DNA of 30,880 nt, taken from a virus. Below, in pieces: positions 6,084 through 15,820 of the stretch; the stretch's first letter is position 1, and the number at the start of each line of letters is the position of its first letter. Location: positions 1 to 30,880 of the IMG/VR virus record IMGVR_UViG_3300044591_000753; one strand, written 5' to 3'. Made by a program: the position numbers and the translations under genes. The notes beneath the pieces are model-generated. The model made no database searches. It was not told where the DNA came from and saw only the letters and a list, made by a program, of their open reading frames with translations.

Positions 6084-7925
6084 ATGGCAACAGTTGATCA
6101 AGGGATAGAGAAATACGGGAGGTTGTGGTTACCTAAAGACGGACAGGCAATTACGCCAATCCGCATTGAGATGGACGCCTTCTTGCAGGGGCTTACCCCC
6201 GAAGAAGGTGGGCTCGGCAAGGCTCGACATTATCGCAATGTTGTCTCGGCAATCTGGCCAACCTTCCAGTGGCATAGGTGGGCGGAACTTAGCGCACAGG
6301 CATTCTGCAACCAGATCTACGAGGTGGATGAGGCTACGGGCAATCGATTTGTCCGAAGTGTTACTGGTCTCGCTGGTGGCACCGACTCTGGAAAGTCCTA
6401 CGGGATGGCGGCGTTTGCGCTGGTCAACTGGTTCTGCGATCCGATCAATACAATGACCATTGTGGTCTCTACGTCCAAAATTGACGCCAAACAGCGTATC
6501 TGGGCGGCACTGGTCAAGATGTATCGCGAAGCCCGAAACATGGGACTGGCTTCTGGAAGACTCATTGAGTCCATGGATATCATCAAGCTTTCGGATGAGG
6601 AGGGGGCTATTATTGATCCCGAAACAGGAGTGAGTGACGCATCTTCCATCATGCTTTTGGCGGCTGGCGATGAATATAAAGATGATGCCCAAAAACGACT
6701 TCAGGGTAAAAAGAATCGTCGTATCGTGTTGATAATAGACGAGTTACAGGACTGTTCTGCTTCCGTAATTAACGAAGCGGTCTGGGGATTCAAGGGCGCA
6801 CAAGAACTCTACATTGTCGGCGCTGGCAATCCCTCCTCCATCTTTGACCCCCATGGAAAGTTCTGCGAACCCATCAAGGGATGGATGAGTGTGGACGAGC
6901 AAACCCCGAATTGGAAGATACGGGTGGCTGGTATTGAGGGAGTATGTATCAGGTTTGATTCTGAAAACGACAACCCGAACCAACAATCGTTCGATGCGGG
7001 CAAGGGACTGCGTTATCCGTTTCTCCCCAAACCTAATGATGTGGCCTTGGCCCGAAAGGAACTCGGAGAACTTAACCCCCAGTATTGGAGGAAGTTTCGG
7101 GGCTTCTGGCCTCCTGCTGACGCTGACGATTCCACGATTGTCTCGGACATCCTGCTGGCCCGCCATGGGGCACTGGATAAGCCGATCTGGGATGGAACCC
7201 CGAAAGATATTGCAGGGATTGATCCAAGTTACACTGAGGGAGGTGACCGATTCGTCTTTACCCACCTCAAGTATGGCAAGCTGATTAGTGGCAAGTGGGC
7301 GATAGCTGTCGAAAAACAGTATGTCCTTAACCGAAGGGCTGGGTCTCAGGAAGACTTCCAATACGAAATGATCCAACAAATCCACGATCTCTCTCTTAAG
7401 TTGGGAATTCCAAATCAATGGATGGGCGTAGACGCCTCGGCTGGTGGTATCTTTTGGTCGATTGGAGAAAGGGAACTGCTAAAGGGTTGGCACGCAGTAA
7501 GTTTTGCAGGAGCGGCTTCAGATCTTCCAGTAAGCGCCCAATACGCCATGAGGAACGAAGCCACGGGAAAACCCCAAGTAGGCAAGGAATTGTTCCACAA
7601 CATGGCTTCAGAACTTTGTTTCGCCTCCCGATACTTCTTGGAGTGTGAGCAACTCAAGGGGATTACCCCTGATCTGGCATGGGAAATGACTCAGAGAAAG
7701 TATGTACGAAGGACTCGGAAGATTATTATTGAGTCCAAGACCGACATGAAAAAGCGGATTGGAAAGTCTCCCGACTTATTTGACTCATTTGCAGTAGGAT
7801 TGTTTGTTGCTCGTAAGGTATTTGGAGCCATGGCTGGTAGTGAGGCGATTGAGGAAAAGAAACGGATCAACAAAGAGACGTTTAAAAAACTCAAACAAGC
7901 CTTGACTATAAGGAAGAATTGGTAG
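6084..7925 (+). CDS. terL: Terminase large subunit
   Basis: This 613-residue protein is the ATP-driven DNA packaging motor and nuclease. The ATPase domain has Walker A GGTDSGKS (98-105) and Walker B IVLIIDELQD (214-223, Asp219-Glu220). The C-terminal RNase H-like nuclease domain shows three acidic positions: Asp380 in GIDPSY, Asp450 in GVDASAGG, and Asp564/Asp567 in SPDLFDSF. The length is normal for a two-domain terminase. The start at 6084 is preceded by an A/T-rich leader and no Shine-Dalgarno sequence. It opens the structural half of the window and works with the divergent small subunit and the portal encoded about 9 kb downstream. Confidence 0.95.
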   Translation: MATVDQGIEKYGRLWLPKDGQAITPIRIEMDAFLQGLTPEEGGLGKARHYRNVVSAIWPTFQWHRWAELSAQAFCNQIYEVDEATGNRFVRSVTGLAGGTDSGKSYGMAAFALVNWFCDPINTMTIVVSTSKIDAKQRIWAALVKMYREARNMGLASGRLIESMDIIKLSDEEGAIIDPETGVSDASSIMLLAAGDEYKDDAQKRLQGKKNRRIVLIIDELQDCSASVINEAVWGFKGAQELYIVGAGNPSSIFDPHGKFCEPIKGWMSVDEQTPNWKIRVAGIEGVCIRFDSENDNPNQQSFDAGKGLRYPFLPKPNDVALARKELGELNPQYWRKFRGFWPPADADDSTIVSDILLARHGALDKPIWDGTPKDIAGIDPSYTEGGDRFVFTHLKYGKLISGKWAIAVEKQYVLNRRAGSQEDFQYEMIQQIHDLSLKLGIPNQWMGVDASAGGIFWSIGERELLKGWHAVSFAGAASDLPVSAQYAMRNEATGKPQVGKELFHNMASELCFASRYFLECEQLKGITPDLAWEMTQRKYVRRTRKIIIESKTDMKKRIGKSPDLFDSFAVGLFVARKVFGAMAGSEAIEEKKRINKETFKKLKQALTIRKNW

Positions 7926-7941
7926 ATTCTATTTGCCATTT

Positions 7942-8304
7942 ATGGCTCAACTACCGATTGCGGAAGCGGACATCTGCGTGTTTCAAGGTGCCACTTTCAA
8001 TCAGACTTTATTCTATGAGACGGGCGAACCATCGGCTCCCGTGGATCTTGCGGGATTTACGGCCAAGATGCATATTCGGTCAAAACCCGAATCCAAGGCA
8101 CTAATTCTTGAATTGTCTACAACTAATGGTAGAATTGTTTTGAATGAAGCTACTGGATCTATTAGGCTTACTATATCGGCGTCTGACACGGCATCGCTCT
8201 CGGTTTGTGATAAAGCCGTATATGACCTTGAGCTTTACAACGGGGCCGTCACAACCCGAATCCTGCAAGGCAATGTTATCATTTCACCAGAGGTTACCCG
8301 CTAA
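7942..8304 (+). CDS. Small beta-rich tail/adhesion accessory protein
   Basis: This 120-residue protein has the pattern QGATFNQTLFY, PVDLAGFTAKMHIR, LILELSTTNGRIVL and YDLELYNG, ending in GNVIISPEVTR. It resembles an N-terminal baseplate-type beta domain often encoded beside phage tail fibres. A paralogue with the same pattern is encoded at 10555-10923. The ATG at 7942 is preferred to an in-frame TTG three codons upstream. The stop abuts the next ATG directly. It probably helps attach or organise the fibres encoded next, but this comes from position and paralogy rather than a named function. Confidence 0.6.
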   Translation: MAQLPIAEADICVFQGATFNQTLFYETGEPSAPVDLAGFTAKMHIRSKPESKALILELSTTNGRIVLNEATGSIRLTISASDTASLSVCDKAVYDLELYNGAVTTRILQGNVIISPEVTR

Positions 8305-8628
8305 ATGAGCAAGATCTGTATCCCTATTCCTTCTTCCAGTGTTATCGGCGTTTCCTCAACCCCGATTCAAACTCCCAGCGTCAATATCCTTCGTGTCGAG
8401 CCATCAATCACTGGACTAGAAGGTGGTGGATCAGCAAATCTTGATGGATTGGCCACAGTTAGTGGAACCTATGCAGTTGGGATTGTTATCTTTTTGGTGA
8501 TTGCTGGGCTTCCTGCCATTTATCAACTAACAAATGGCACCGATGCCGAAAATTTGCCATTCGTAGTCAGGCCCAATGATTATGATAGCCAAACAGGAAC
8601 TAAAAGGGTTTGGAAGCGACTAATGTAA
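8305..8628 (+). CDS. Unknown protein in the tail-fibre block
   Basis: This 107-residue protein starts on the base after the previous stop. The first half is Ser/Pro/Thr-rich with low complexity. A short hydrophobic stretch (YAVGIVIFLVIAGLPAIYQL) is followed by NGTDAENLPFVVRPNDY and a final KRVWKRL. The hydrophobic run could be a membrane segment, but it includes strand-like residues and may be beta structure in a fibre connector. It lies between a baseplate-like protein and a fibre. No family is recognised. Confidence 0.6.
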   Translation: MSKICIPIPSSSVIGVSSTPIQTPSVNILRVEPSITGLEGGGSANLDGLATVSGTYAVGIVIFLVIAGLPAIYQLTNGTDAENLPFVVRPNDYDSQTGTKRVWKRLM

Positions 8629-8630
8629 CA

Positions 8631-10541
8631 ATGAAATATATTCTCTCACTTATTATCAGTGGAGCCTTGGTGGTTTCGGGCTTCGGTCAAACGCGCAATG
8701 TTCTGGTTGGAACCAACAACGCTGTAGTCCAGCCCACCAACTTTTGGAGTGCGGACGCTTCCAACGCTCGCACGGGACTCGGTTTGGGAACCGCAGCCAC
8801 AAACCCAGCATCCGCATTCCAATCTTCTTCTGCCACGCTTTCCAACTTGGCTGCGAGTAATGGCGGAAATTTAACGAATCTTCAGTCCGCAAATTTGGTT
8901 GGCATTATTCCAGCGTCCAATATTCCGTCAACTACATTAACCAATATTTCTGGAACTCTTTCGATTGCTTCTGGTGGAACAGGAGCCACCAACGCCGCAA
9001 CAGCAAGAACTAACCTTGGATTGGGCTGGTCTGCGCTTACGAATACAGATGCCACAAACTTCCGCAATGCCATCGGGCTTGGAGTTTTAGATAGTGTTGA
9101 ATTTACAGATATAACTGCTGTTAATATTTTGGGAAGTGGAAATACCAATATAGTAATTGACTTGGATGATTCTTGGTTGTTGGCAGAAGGTTCAATTGTT
9201 TTTGAATGGCAAACAGAAGCAATAACTTTTTATACTCCAATTGCGTTTGGGGGAACAAATTCAAGTCTTCAGGCATCAAAAAGTCGCACAAATCTTGGCC
9301 TACCTTGGAGTGGGCTAACCAATACCAACGCTGTTGGATTTCGCAATGCTTTGGAAATAGGGACAACCAATACTCTTACAATTGCTGGAATTACTGCTCA
9401 AAATATTACGGTTACGGCGGGAGGTGGTATTACATTGCAGTCTGTTATTACAAATGCCGCATCGTTTAGGACTAATATTAGCCTTCCTTGGTCTGGTCTC
9501 ACAAATGCAAATTCTTCAACATTCCAAGCGGCATTATTTGGATCTAATACCAATCCAGTTTTGGTTAATACCAACGGAGAAGTGGTTAGTCCAACCAACT
9601 TCTGGGCAGTGGCTCCCATTTCCACAACTGTCCAATATCAGACAAATGTTACTGGAACATCAACAAATGATGCAACAAACAGTCGCAATCTATTTCTGTT
9701 CAGTCTTTCTCCTTCGGTGTCGGGAATTACCAATACGGTGACATTGCCCACGAACCCCGCAACCACATTTGAAGGAGATAGAGCAACTATTATTCATCTA
9801 GCCCAAACAACCAATGCTGTAACAGCTATTAGGCAATTGGGCGCAGCAACCAATATTATTACGCTCAACCAGCTTGATGAAACGGTTCTATTGATGTATC
9901 GCAGCGGAGCATGGATACTGGCCGACAACATCTCTTATGTTGAGCCTATCTTCTTTTCAGGAACCAATGCAGCAGCTAATGCGGCGGCAAGTAGGGCAAA
10001 TTTGGGATTGGGCGCGACCAATCAAGTTGTGTTCTCAAATGTTGTTGCACAACAAATACAAACAGCCGCCGTTGCGCCAATCTATACACTCGATTTATTT
10101 AACGCAAGCATCCTTTTTAACACAAACATCCTTCTTAGTTGGTCTGACACAGAATTTACATTCGCAATTCCCGTTGAATTTGGTAACACCACTAACGCCG
10201 CAACTACTCGCACCAACCTCGGCCTTGGCCAAACCAATAGCGTCACATTTTCTTCGCTAACTCTTTCAAGTGATCTAACTTTTGGCAGTGGAGATAACAT
10301 TGTTCTGTCCACAACAAATGGAACAAAGATTGGAACAGCAACAAACCAGCTTCTTGGCTTTTATAATCAAACTCCTATTGTGCAACCATCCACAACGGGA
10401 GTTACCACCAACGGATTTACTCAGGGAAGCGGAAACAATGTCCACCCAAATAGCACATTTACTGGTGGCATAGGAACAAATGCATACACGATTTCGGATA
10501 TTGTAGCGCATTTGAAATCTCTTGGACTGATCGCTCCTTAA
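8631..10541 (+). CDS. Tail-fibre-like repeat protein with an export signal
   Basis: This 636-residue protein opens with a typical signal peptide: MKYILSLIISGALVVSGFGQ, with probable cleavage near residue 19-20. This is unexpected for a virion fibre. The remainder has fibre repeats built on RTNLGL...W..LTNT...FRNAL, at about 122-150, 215-244 and 276-304, with shorter copies near 451-461 and 522-533. A beta segment at about 152-205 recurs at 463-515. VVQPTNFW (32-39) recurs as VVSPTNFW (318-325). The C-terminus (TNAYTISDIVAHLKSLGLIA) is a common fibre ending. The ATG at 8631 lies two bases after the upstream stop. It could be a host-recognition fibre or a surface-displayed phage protein. Confidence 0.7.
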   Translation: MKYILSLIISGALVVSGFGQTRNVLVGTNNAVVQPTNFWSADASNARTGLGLGTAATNPASAFQSSSATLSNLAASNGGNLTNLQSANLVGIIPASNIPSTTLTNISGTLSIASGGTGATNAATARTNLGLGWSALTNTDATNFRNAIGLGVLDSVEFTDITAVNILGSGNTNIVIDLDDSWLLAEGSIVFEWQTEAITFYTPIAFGGTNSSLQASKSRTNLGLPWSGLTNTNAVGFRNALEIGTTNTLTIAGITAQNITVTAGGGITLQSVITNAASFRTNISLPWSGLTNANSSTFQAALFGSNTNPVLVNTNGEVVSPTNFWAVAPISTTVQYQTNVTGTSTNDATNSRNLFLFSLSPSVSGITNTVTLPTNPATTFEGDRATIIHLAQTTNAVTAIRQLGAATNIITLNQLDETVLLMYRSGAWILADNISYVEPIFFSGTNAAANAAASRANLGLGATNQVVFSNVVAQQIQTAAVAPIYTLDLFNASILFNTNILLSWSDTEFTFAIPVEFGNTTNAATTRTNLGLGQTNSVTFSSLTLSSDLTFGSGDNIVLSTTNGTKIGTATNQLLGFYNQTPIVQPSTTGVTTNGFTQGSGNNVHPNSTFTGGIGTNAYTISDIVAHLKSLGLIAP

Positions 10542-10554
10542 GCACATTTTATAA

Positions 10555-10923
10555 ATGACTAACTACTGGAGACTTGAAAGAGATATTGAAATCGTCCAAG
10601 GAAAAACATGGACGGCGAAGTTTCGTTATCTGACCAAGTCTTGTAAGGGGAAGTCTAATGTCCCAGTCAATCTTTCGGGCTACGGGGCCAACATGGTCAT
10701 CCGTGAGTGCGCCAAGGATAGTGCCACTTTGCTCACATTGACCTCTGGAAGCGGGATTACGCTCGGCGGGAGCGCGGGCACCATCGAAATCGAAATCACC
10801 GCTACACAGGCCGCAAACCTCACCGCAGGCGACAACGTCTACGAAATCGAACTCTACCTCGGCTATACCTATATCGCATTTGCTACGGGTAAGGCCAAGG
10901 TCTATCAGGAGATTGCCCGATGA
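10555..10923 (+). CDS. Paralogue of the small beta-rich adhesion protein
   Basis: This 122-residue protein shares its plan with the protein at 7942-8304: [26 protein letters not shown], a central [20 protein letters not shown], and [10 protein letters not shown]. The match is in spacing and hydrophobic pattern rather than strict identity. It directly precedes the largest fibre gene and overlaps it by four bases (ATGA). The start ATG at 10555 follows TTTTATAA, with no Shine-Dalgarno sequence. The repeated arrangement of small protein then fibre suggests a duplicated attachment module. Confidence 0.65.
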   Translation: MTNYWRLERDIEIVQGKTWTAKFRYLTKSCKGKSNVPVNLSGYGANMVIRECAKDSATLLTLTSGSGITLGGSAGTIEIEITATQAANLTAGDNVYEIELYLGYTYIAFATGKAKVYQEIAR

Positions 10924-13900
10924 GCCAAGAAGTCATTGAGGTAACAGAAAGAGAAGTAGAAGTTATTGAGATTGTGGAGCGCGGCCCCGTTGGGCCAACT
11001 GGCCCGCAACCAGATATTAACTATACTGTAGTTTCTTCTAATACCACATTGCAGGCAGCAGATCTTATTGCTGCCGATACTTCTGGAGGGTCTTTTACTC
11101 TTACTCTTCCACTAAATCCTAGTAACGGTGATGCGGTAGACATCTTCGATTTCTCTGACACTTTCGACACCAACAATCTGACTATCGCCAGAAACGGAAC
11201 CAAGATTGAGGGAATTGAAGAGAATTTAGTCTGTAACATTGAAGGAGCCTACTTCACGATGATTTATACGGGAGCAACCCGTGGATGGCAGATTCTTCCG
11301 CGCTACGGCACTTCTGGCGGTGCTGGAGAGTCTACACTTACCACAACTGGTGACATGCTCTATCGGGCTACAGGCGTCAATGCCCGACTCCCAATAGGAA
11401 CCGCAGGACAGGTTCTGAAAGTAAACAGTGGAGCCACTGCTCCCGAATGGGGAACCATCTCCACCGCACCTAGCGGCCCCGCAGGCGGAGACCTCACTGG
11501 AACCTATCCTAATCCAACTTTAACTACTACGGGGGTTGTTGCTGGTACCTACACCAAAGTCACCGTTGATGCCAAGGGGCGGGCTACTGTCGGAGCTTCC
11601 GCCACAAAGTCTGATGTCGGATTAAGCAATGTGGACAATACGTCTGATGCCAACAAGCCCGTATCCACAGCTACCCAGACGGCACTAAATCTCAAAGCCA
11701 ATCTAGAATCTCCCGCTCTCACGGGAACCCCGACAGCACCTACTGCTGCTGCTGGAACTGATACTACTCAGATTGCTACTACGGCATTTACGCTGGCGAA
11801 TCGCGGAGACCGATATCTAACAACCAGCACATCTTCCCACTCTCTTACTACTGGTTCCAAGACATTTACTGTACAGTCGGGACTTAGTTATACTCCAACA
11901 CAGGACGTTACCATTGTATACGATGCAGCCCGTCATATGCATGCTTTTGTTACCAGCTATTCTGGAACATCATTGGTTGTTAATGTCGATACCGTAGAAG
12001 GTAGCGGAGGGCCATTCACAGCTTGGACGATCAATGTTGGCGGGCTTTTGACGGCGCAAGGGGCGCTTCTAGAGGTTAACAATCTCAGTGATGTCAGCAA
12101 CCCCGCAACCGCACTAACTAATATCGGAGGTGTGCCAACATCCCGAAGTATTAGTGCTGGCACTGGATTGACTGGCGGCGGCGACCTCACGGCCAACAGG
12201 ACTTTGGCCGTATCTTACGGAACCACAGCGGGAACCGCTTGCGAGGGGAATGATGCGCGGCTTTCGGATGACCGCGACCCGAATCTTCATGCCGCAAGTC
12301 ACCTCCCCGATGGCGCGGATGAGCTTTTTGATCAGTCGTTGAATACGGGGGATAACGTTGAGTTCGCTAATGTAATATCCACTAGCGGCGTCGAAACTTT
12401 CGATCTCATTGTTAATGCTAGTTTTGAGTTTAAGGACTCAGCAAACGAATTTTCTGCAACAATATCCGCTCAAGACAAACTTAGCGCAAACAGGCAAATT
12501 GATATACCCAACGCCAGCGGAACACTCGCCCTCCAAGGAGCCATCACCACCTCTGGCCTAACCCAAGCCACCGCCCGCATCCTCGGACGCACGACCGCGA
12601 GCACGGGTGCCGTCGAGGAGATCACAATCGGATCGGGATTGAGCCTGTCGGCGGGGGAGTTGTCTTCCACCGTCAGCGCGGGCATCCCTGCAACCCTCCT
12701 TGACGCCAAAGGCGACCTCATCGTGGCCTCGGCAGCGGATACGGCGGCACGGCTGGCAGTCGGAGGCACCAACGGCCATGTGCTGACAGTCGATTCGGCT
12801 GAGACTTTGGGAGTGAAGTGGGCGGCGGCGGCTGGAGGCATCGGCGGCGGCACAGGCTCCACCGACAACGCCATCCTCCGCGCTGACGGCACAGGGGGCA
12901 GCACGTTGCAGTCGAGCGGACTCGTCATCGAAGACGCAGTGACCGCTTTCGCCACAGTCACAGGCGACGCGGGCACCGACATTATCACCGCCACTGGCTC
13001 GGCTTTCGCCAACGGCCAAAAGGTGCGCTTCACGGCCCTCACTGGAGGCGCGGGGCTTAACACCACTACCAACTACTTCGTCATCAACGTCAGTGGAGCG
13101 ACATTCCAGTTGTCTACGACAGAAGGCGGATCGGCCTCGCTTTTCACAACCAACATCACGGCTGGCACTTTGCTCACGGGACACTCCGCCCAAGCTCATG
13201 TTCAAGTAAGAAACGCAGCAAGCGATACTAATTCGGCCTTGGTGCTAACACCGAAAGGAACTGGGGCATTTATTGTTGGGCCTACTCCAGATGGAACCGC
13301 AACTGGCGGAAATGCAAGAGGCGCAAATGCTATTGATATTTCTGCAAACAGATCAACAGCAGATCAGGTGGCGAGCGGGAGTAGTTCTTTGGTAATCGGC
13401 CAAGGAAGTCGAGCAAGCGCGTCATTTGCAATCGCTTTTGGACAAAACATAAATTCATCAGGCCAAGAAGGCGTTGCGGTGGGATATAATTCAAACTCTT
13501 CTGCATTTCAGTCTTGTGCGTTTGGGCCAAATTCAAATGCTAACACATCTACTGGAGCGTGTGCTGTTGGCCGAAACGCATCATGCAGTGGAGATACCGC
13601 ATCAGCTTTAGGAAGTTCCTCAACTGCCAGCGCCACTAATGCAGCAGCAGTAGGGGCAGCAACAGCAAGTCTCCGCGCACAGTTAGCAAGCCGCCCATTC
13701 AATGCAATTTATTGGGGCGGCGAAACCACCACCGCAACCCCGCTCATTCTCAACTTAGATGCAACGGCCACCAACCGCTTCACCATCGCCGCCTCCACCG
13801 CGCTGGCCGTGGACATCCTGCTCGTCGCCCGCCGCTCGGACACGCAGGACAAATGGCTCGTCGCCCGCCGCTTCCTCGGCATCCGCCGCGATGGCTCAAA

Positions 13901-14078
13901 CAACACTTCGCTCATCGGCAGCGTCCAGACACTCGGCGTCGATCAAAGTGACGGCTCGCCATCGTGGACGTTTGCGCTGACTGCCGACAATACCAACGAA
14001 GCCCTGCAACTGGAAGTCACGGGCGCGGCCTCCGAGACGATCCAATGGCGTGCCACCGCATTTTACCGAGTCGCTTAA
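10920..14078 (+). CDS. Giant mosaic tail fibre with YadA-like repeats
   Basis: This 1052-residue protein is a modular fibre. The N-terminus is acidic and then collagen-like (GPVGPTGP, about 22-29). Typical fibre segments follow, such as [13 protein letters not shown] and [15 protein letters not shown], then [11 protein letters not shown] near 620. YadA-head-type repeats ([20 protein letters not shown] and neighbours) span about 810-910. A C-terminal domain from about 920 contains [13 protein letters not shown]. That domain and the preceding repeats are shared with the fibre at 14658-15818. Base composition changes sharply along the gene, consistent with module exchange. It probably binds the host surface. 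Receptor and trimer state are not known. Confidence 0.8.
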   Translation: MSQEVIEVTEREVEVIEIVERGPVGPTGPQPDINYTVVSSNTTLQAADLIAADTSGGSFTLTLPLNPSNGDAVDIFDFSDTFDTNNLTIARNGTKIEGIEENLVCNIEGAYFTMIYTGATRGWQILPRYGTSGGAGESTLTTTGDMLYRATGVNARLPIGTAGQVLKVNSGATAPEWGTISTAPSGPAGGDLTGTYPNPTLTTTGVVAGTYTKVTVDAKGRATVGASATKSDVGLSNVDNTSDANKPVSTATQTALNLKANLESPALTGTPTAPTAAAGTDTTQIATTAFTLANRGDRYLTTSTSSHSLTTGSKTFTVQSGLSYTPTQDVTIVYDAARHMHAFVTSYSGTSLVVNVDTVEGSGGPFTAWTINVGGLLTAQGALLEVNNLSDVSNPATALTNIGGVPTSRSISAGTGLTGGGDLTANRTLAVSYGTTAGTACEGNDARLSDDRDPNLHAASHLPDGADELFDQSLNTGDNVEFANVISTSGVETFDLIVNASFEFKDSANEFSATISAQDKLSANRQIDIPNASGTLALQGAITTSGLTQATARILGRTTASTGAVEEITIGSGLSLSAGELSSTVSAGIPATLLDAKGDLIVASAADTAARLAVGGTNGHVLTVDSAETLGVKWAAAAGGIGGGTGSTDNAILRADGTGGSTLQSSGLVIEDAVTAFATVTGDAGTDIITATGSAFANGQKVRFTALTGGAGLNTTTNYFVINVSGATFQLSTTEGGSASLFTTNITAGTLLTGHSAQAHVQVRNAASDTNSALVLTPKGTGAFIVGPTPDGTATGGNARGANAIDISANRSTADQVASGSSSLVIGQGSRASASFAIAFGQNINSSGQEGVAVGYNSNSSAFQSCAFGPNSNANTSTGACAVGRNASCSGDTASALGSSSTASATNAAAVGAATASLRAQLASRPFNAIYWGGETTTATPLILNLDATATNRFTIAASTALAVDILLVARRSDTQDKWLVARRFLGIRRDGSNNTSLIGSVQTLGVDQSDGSPSWTFALTADNTNEALQLEVTGAASETIQWRATAFYRVA

Positions 14079-14079
14079 T

Positions 14080-14616
14080 ATGAACTCCGAACAAATCTAC
14101 AACGTCCTCTTGGCCGAACCCCGCAGCATAGACGGCAAGACATGGCACGGCTTCAGCTACCAGATAACCCGCGATGATAGCGGCAAGATCGAAGTGCGCG
14201 AGCATGGCTGGCCGACAAAGCTGACGCTTTGGGAATCGGACGGCCCCGAACTCGACACCTTGGACGAAGCCACGGTCAAGGCCGCTATCGAAGACGCACT
14301 GCCTGTGGATGAGAGCTATGTGATTCCGCCGCCGCCTGTGCCGTATGTGGAGACATTCACGGCAGAGCAAGTGGTCGCCAAGTATTTCTCGGCCTACCAG
14401 ATCGCCGCACTGCAACGCTTGGAGATGGCCTTGCTTCAAGCAGGCAAGCCCCTCGGCGTGAAGATGTCGGCCTGCAAGCAATGGCTGGAATCCGTGATGC
14501 TTGGCTGGGCGCTCGATCCTACGCCGAAGGAGAGCTTTGGAAGTCCTACGGCTACGTTTGAAGAGGCCAGCGCCGAGGCCGTTGCCGATCTATCGAGCCC
14601 GAACCCCGAAACATAA
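14080..14616 (+). CDS. Unknown fibre-associated protein
   Basis: This 178-residue protein starts MNSEQIYNVLLAEPRSIDGK just after the giant fibre stop. It has a beta-type N-terminal half and a Pro-rich hinge (VIPPPPVPYVETF, near 86-97). A helical segment (AEQVVAKYFSAYQIAALQRL) and an acidic tail follow. Like the end of the upstream fibre gene, it is GC-rich. The position suggests a fibre chaperone, a connector or a small tail protein. None of these can be chosen from sequence alone. Confidence 0.6.
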   Translation: MNSEQIYNVLLAEPRSIDGKTWHGFSYQITRDDSGKIEVREHGWPTKLTLWESDGPELDTLDEATVKAAIEDALPVDESYVIPPPPVPYVETFTAEQVVAKYFSAYQIAALQRLEMALLQAGKPLGVKMSACKQWLESVMLGWALDPTPKESFGSPTATFEEASAEAVADLSSPNPET

Positions 14617-14657
14617 TAGTCGCCTCCAACCCCGAATCCAGATATACTAAATAGTCA

Positions 14658-15818
14658 ATGGCCTCCCTCTCTGCATATTACCCATTACCAGTAGTAGCTG
14701 GCACCACCGCAGGAACCTATGCGGAAGGAGATGACCCAAGGTTTGGAGACGGTCTCACCGAAGCCCCAGAAGACGGAATCATATACGGCAGGAAAGATGC
14801 CGACTGGGTTGATATTACAGAGCCTGCTAATCTTCAGGTTCGGCGCGGCACCGCAACAGAAGTAGCAGCCATCACCCCCTTGGAGGGGGAGCCAGTTTGG
14901 GAGACCGACACCAAAAAACTAAAAGTTGGAGACGGAATTGTTGCTGGTGGATTCCCCGCTTCAAAATTTCCTCTTGACGGAACTCTGATGACATTTCCCA
15001 CAGGGCCAAATTCAAGGGGCGCGGGTTCTGTGTTTATAGGTGGCGATGTAGAGGCCATTGGTGGAACATTTTTAGGCGGGCCATTTGTTGCTGGTAACGC
15101 GAGAGGTAGATCGGCTGTAGATTTACAGGGTGAGAGAACAGAGGCAACTCAGGTTGCTTCTGGCCAGTATTCCCTTATTGCTGGCTCTTCAAGATGCACG
15201 GTAAGCGCGAACAATTCGTGTATTATAGGCTCTTTAACTTCCACTGTTAGCGGATTTTCATCTTGTTTAATTTCTGGAGATAGTGGTACTACGGTTAGCG
15301 GCTCTGGTTCTTTTGCATTTCGCTCAAACATTACTTCTAATGAGTCGGTCGCCTTTACAGGTAGGGCAGATCGACGAAACATGCTTGCCCATGGATCAAG
15401 TGGCACGTTAGCAAATTTTAATTTTTCAGAGAGGGCGCAAGCTGTTCAGTTTATCCTTAAGGGCAGGACAACAAACTCCACTCCAACCGAATTAATCATC
15501 CACACTGAAACTTATCTCACCATACCAACGGATGTTGCATTATTCGGTCAGGTTGAGATTTGTGCTATTGAGGAGGCCACGGCCACAGAAGCAGCGCACT
15601 ATATCCGCAAGTTTGCCATCCAGAATTTAGGTGGCACTACCTCATTAATCGGATCAGTGACAACTGTCGGAACAGACCATGAATCTCAGGCTGGATATGA
15701 TGTTTCTATTACCGCTGATAATACTTCGGATTACTTGAAGATTTCTGTAACTGGGGATAGTTCTAAAACTCTTCGCTGGCTTGCCGTTGTGCGCGGCTGC
15801 GAGATGGATATTGCATAG
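14658..15818 (+). CDS. Tail fibre / receptor-binding protein
   Basis: This 386-residue protein has the segment LQVRRGTATEVAAITPLEGE followed by VWETDTKKLKVGDG (about 60-93), a widespread N-terminal fibre module. A GNARG hinge is followed by YadA-like repeats (about 162-225, ASGQYSLIAGSSR and similar). A C-terminal tip domain from about 258 contains TSLIGSVTTVGTD. The hinge, repeats and tip match the end of the giant fibre in order and key residues. The motif TATACT lies nine bases before the ATG and no Shine-Dalgarno sequence is seen. It is a likely second host-range determinant. Confidence 0.8.
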   Translation: MASLSAYYPLPVVAGTTAGTYAEGDDPRFGDGLTEAPEDGIIYGRKDADWVDITEPANLQVRRGTATEVAAITPLEGEPVWETDTKKLKVGDGIVAGGFPASKFPLDGTLMTFPTGPNSRGAGSVFIGGDVEAIGGTFLGGPFVAGNARGRSAVDLQGERTEATQVASGQYSLIAGSSRCTVSANNSCIIGSLTSTVSGFSSCLISGDSGTTVSGSGSFAFRSNITSNESVAFTGRADRRNMLAHGSSGTLANFNFSERAQAVQFILKGRTTNSTPTELIIHTETYLTIPTDVALFGQVEICAIEEATATEAAHYIRKFAIQNLGGTTSLIGSVTTVGTDHESQAGYDVSITADNTSDYLKISVTGDSSKTLRWLAVVRGCEMDIA

Positions 15819-15820
15819 CC

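Noticed and set aside
12470-13205. Long minus-strand frames inside the giant fibre gene
   Set aside because: They lie in the GC-rich part where antisense stops are rare, and the products are low-complexity Ala/Val/Pro or Arg/Gly-rich.
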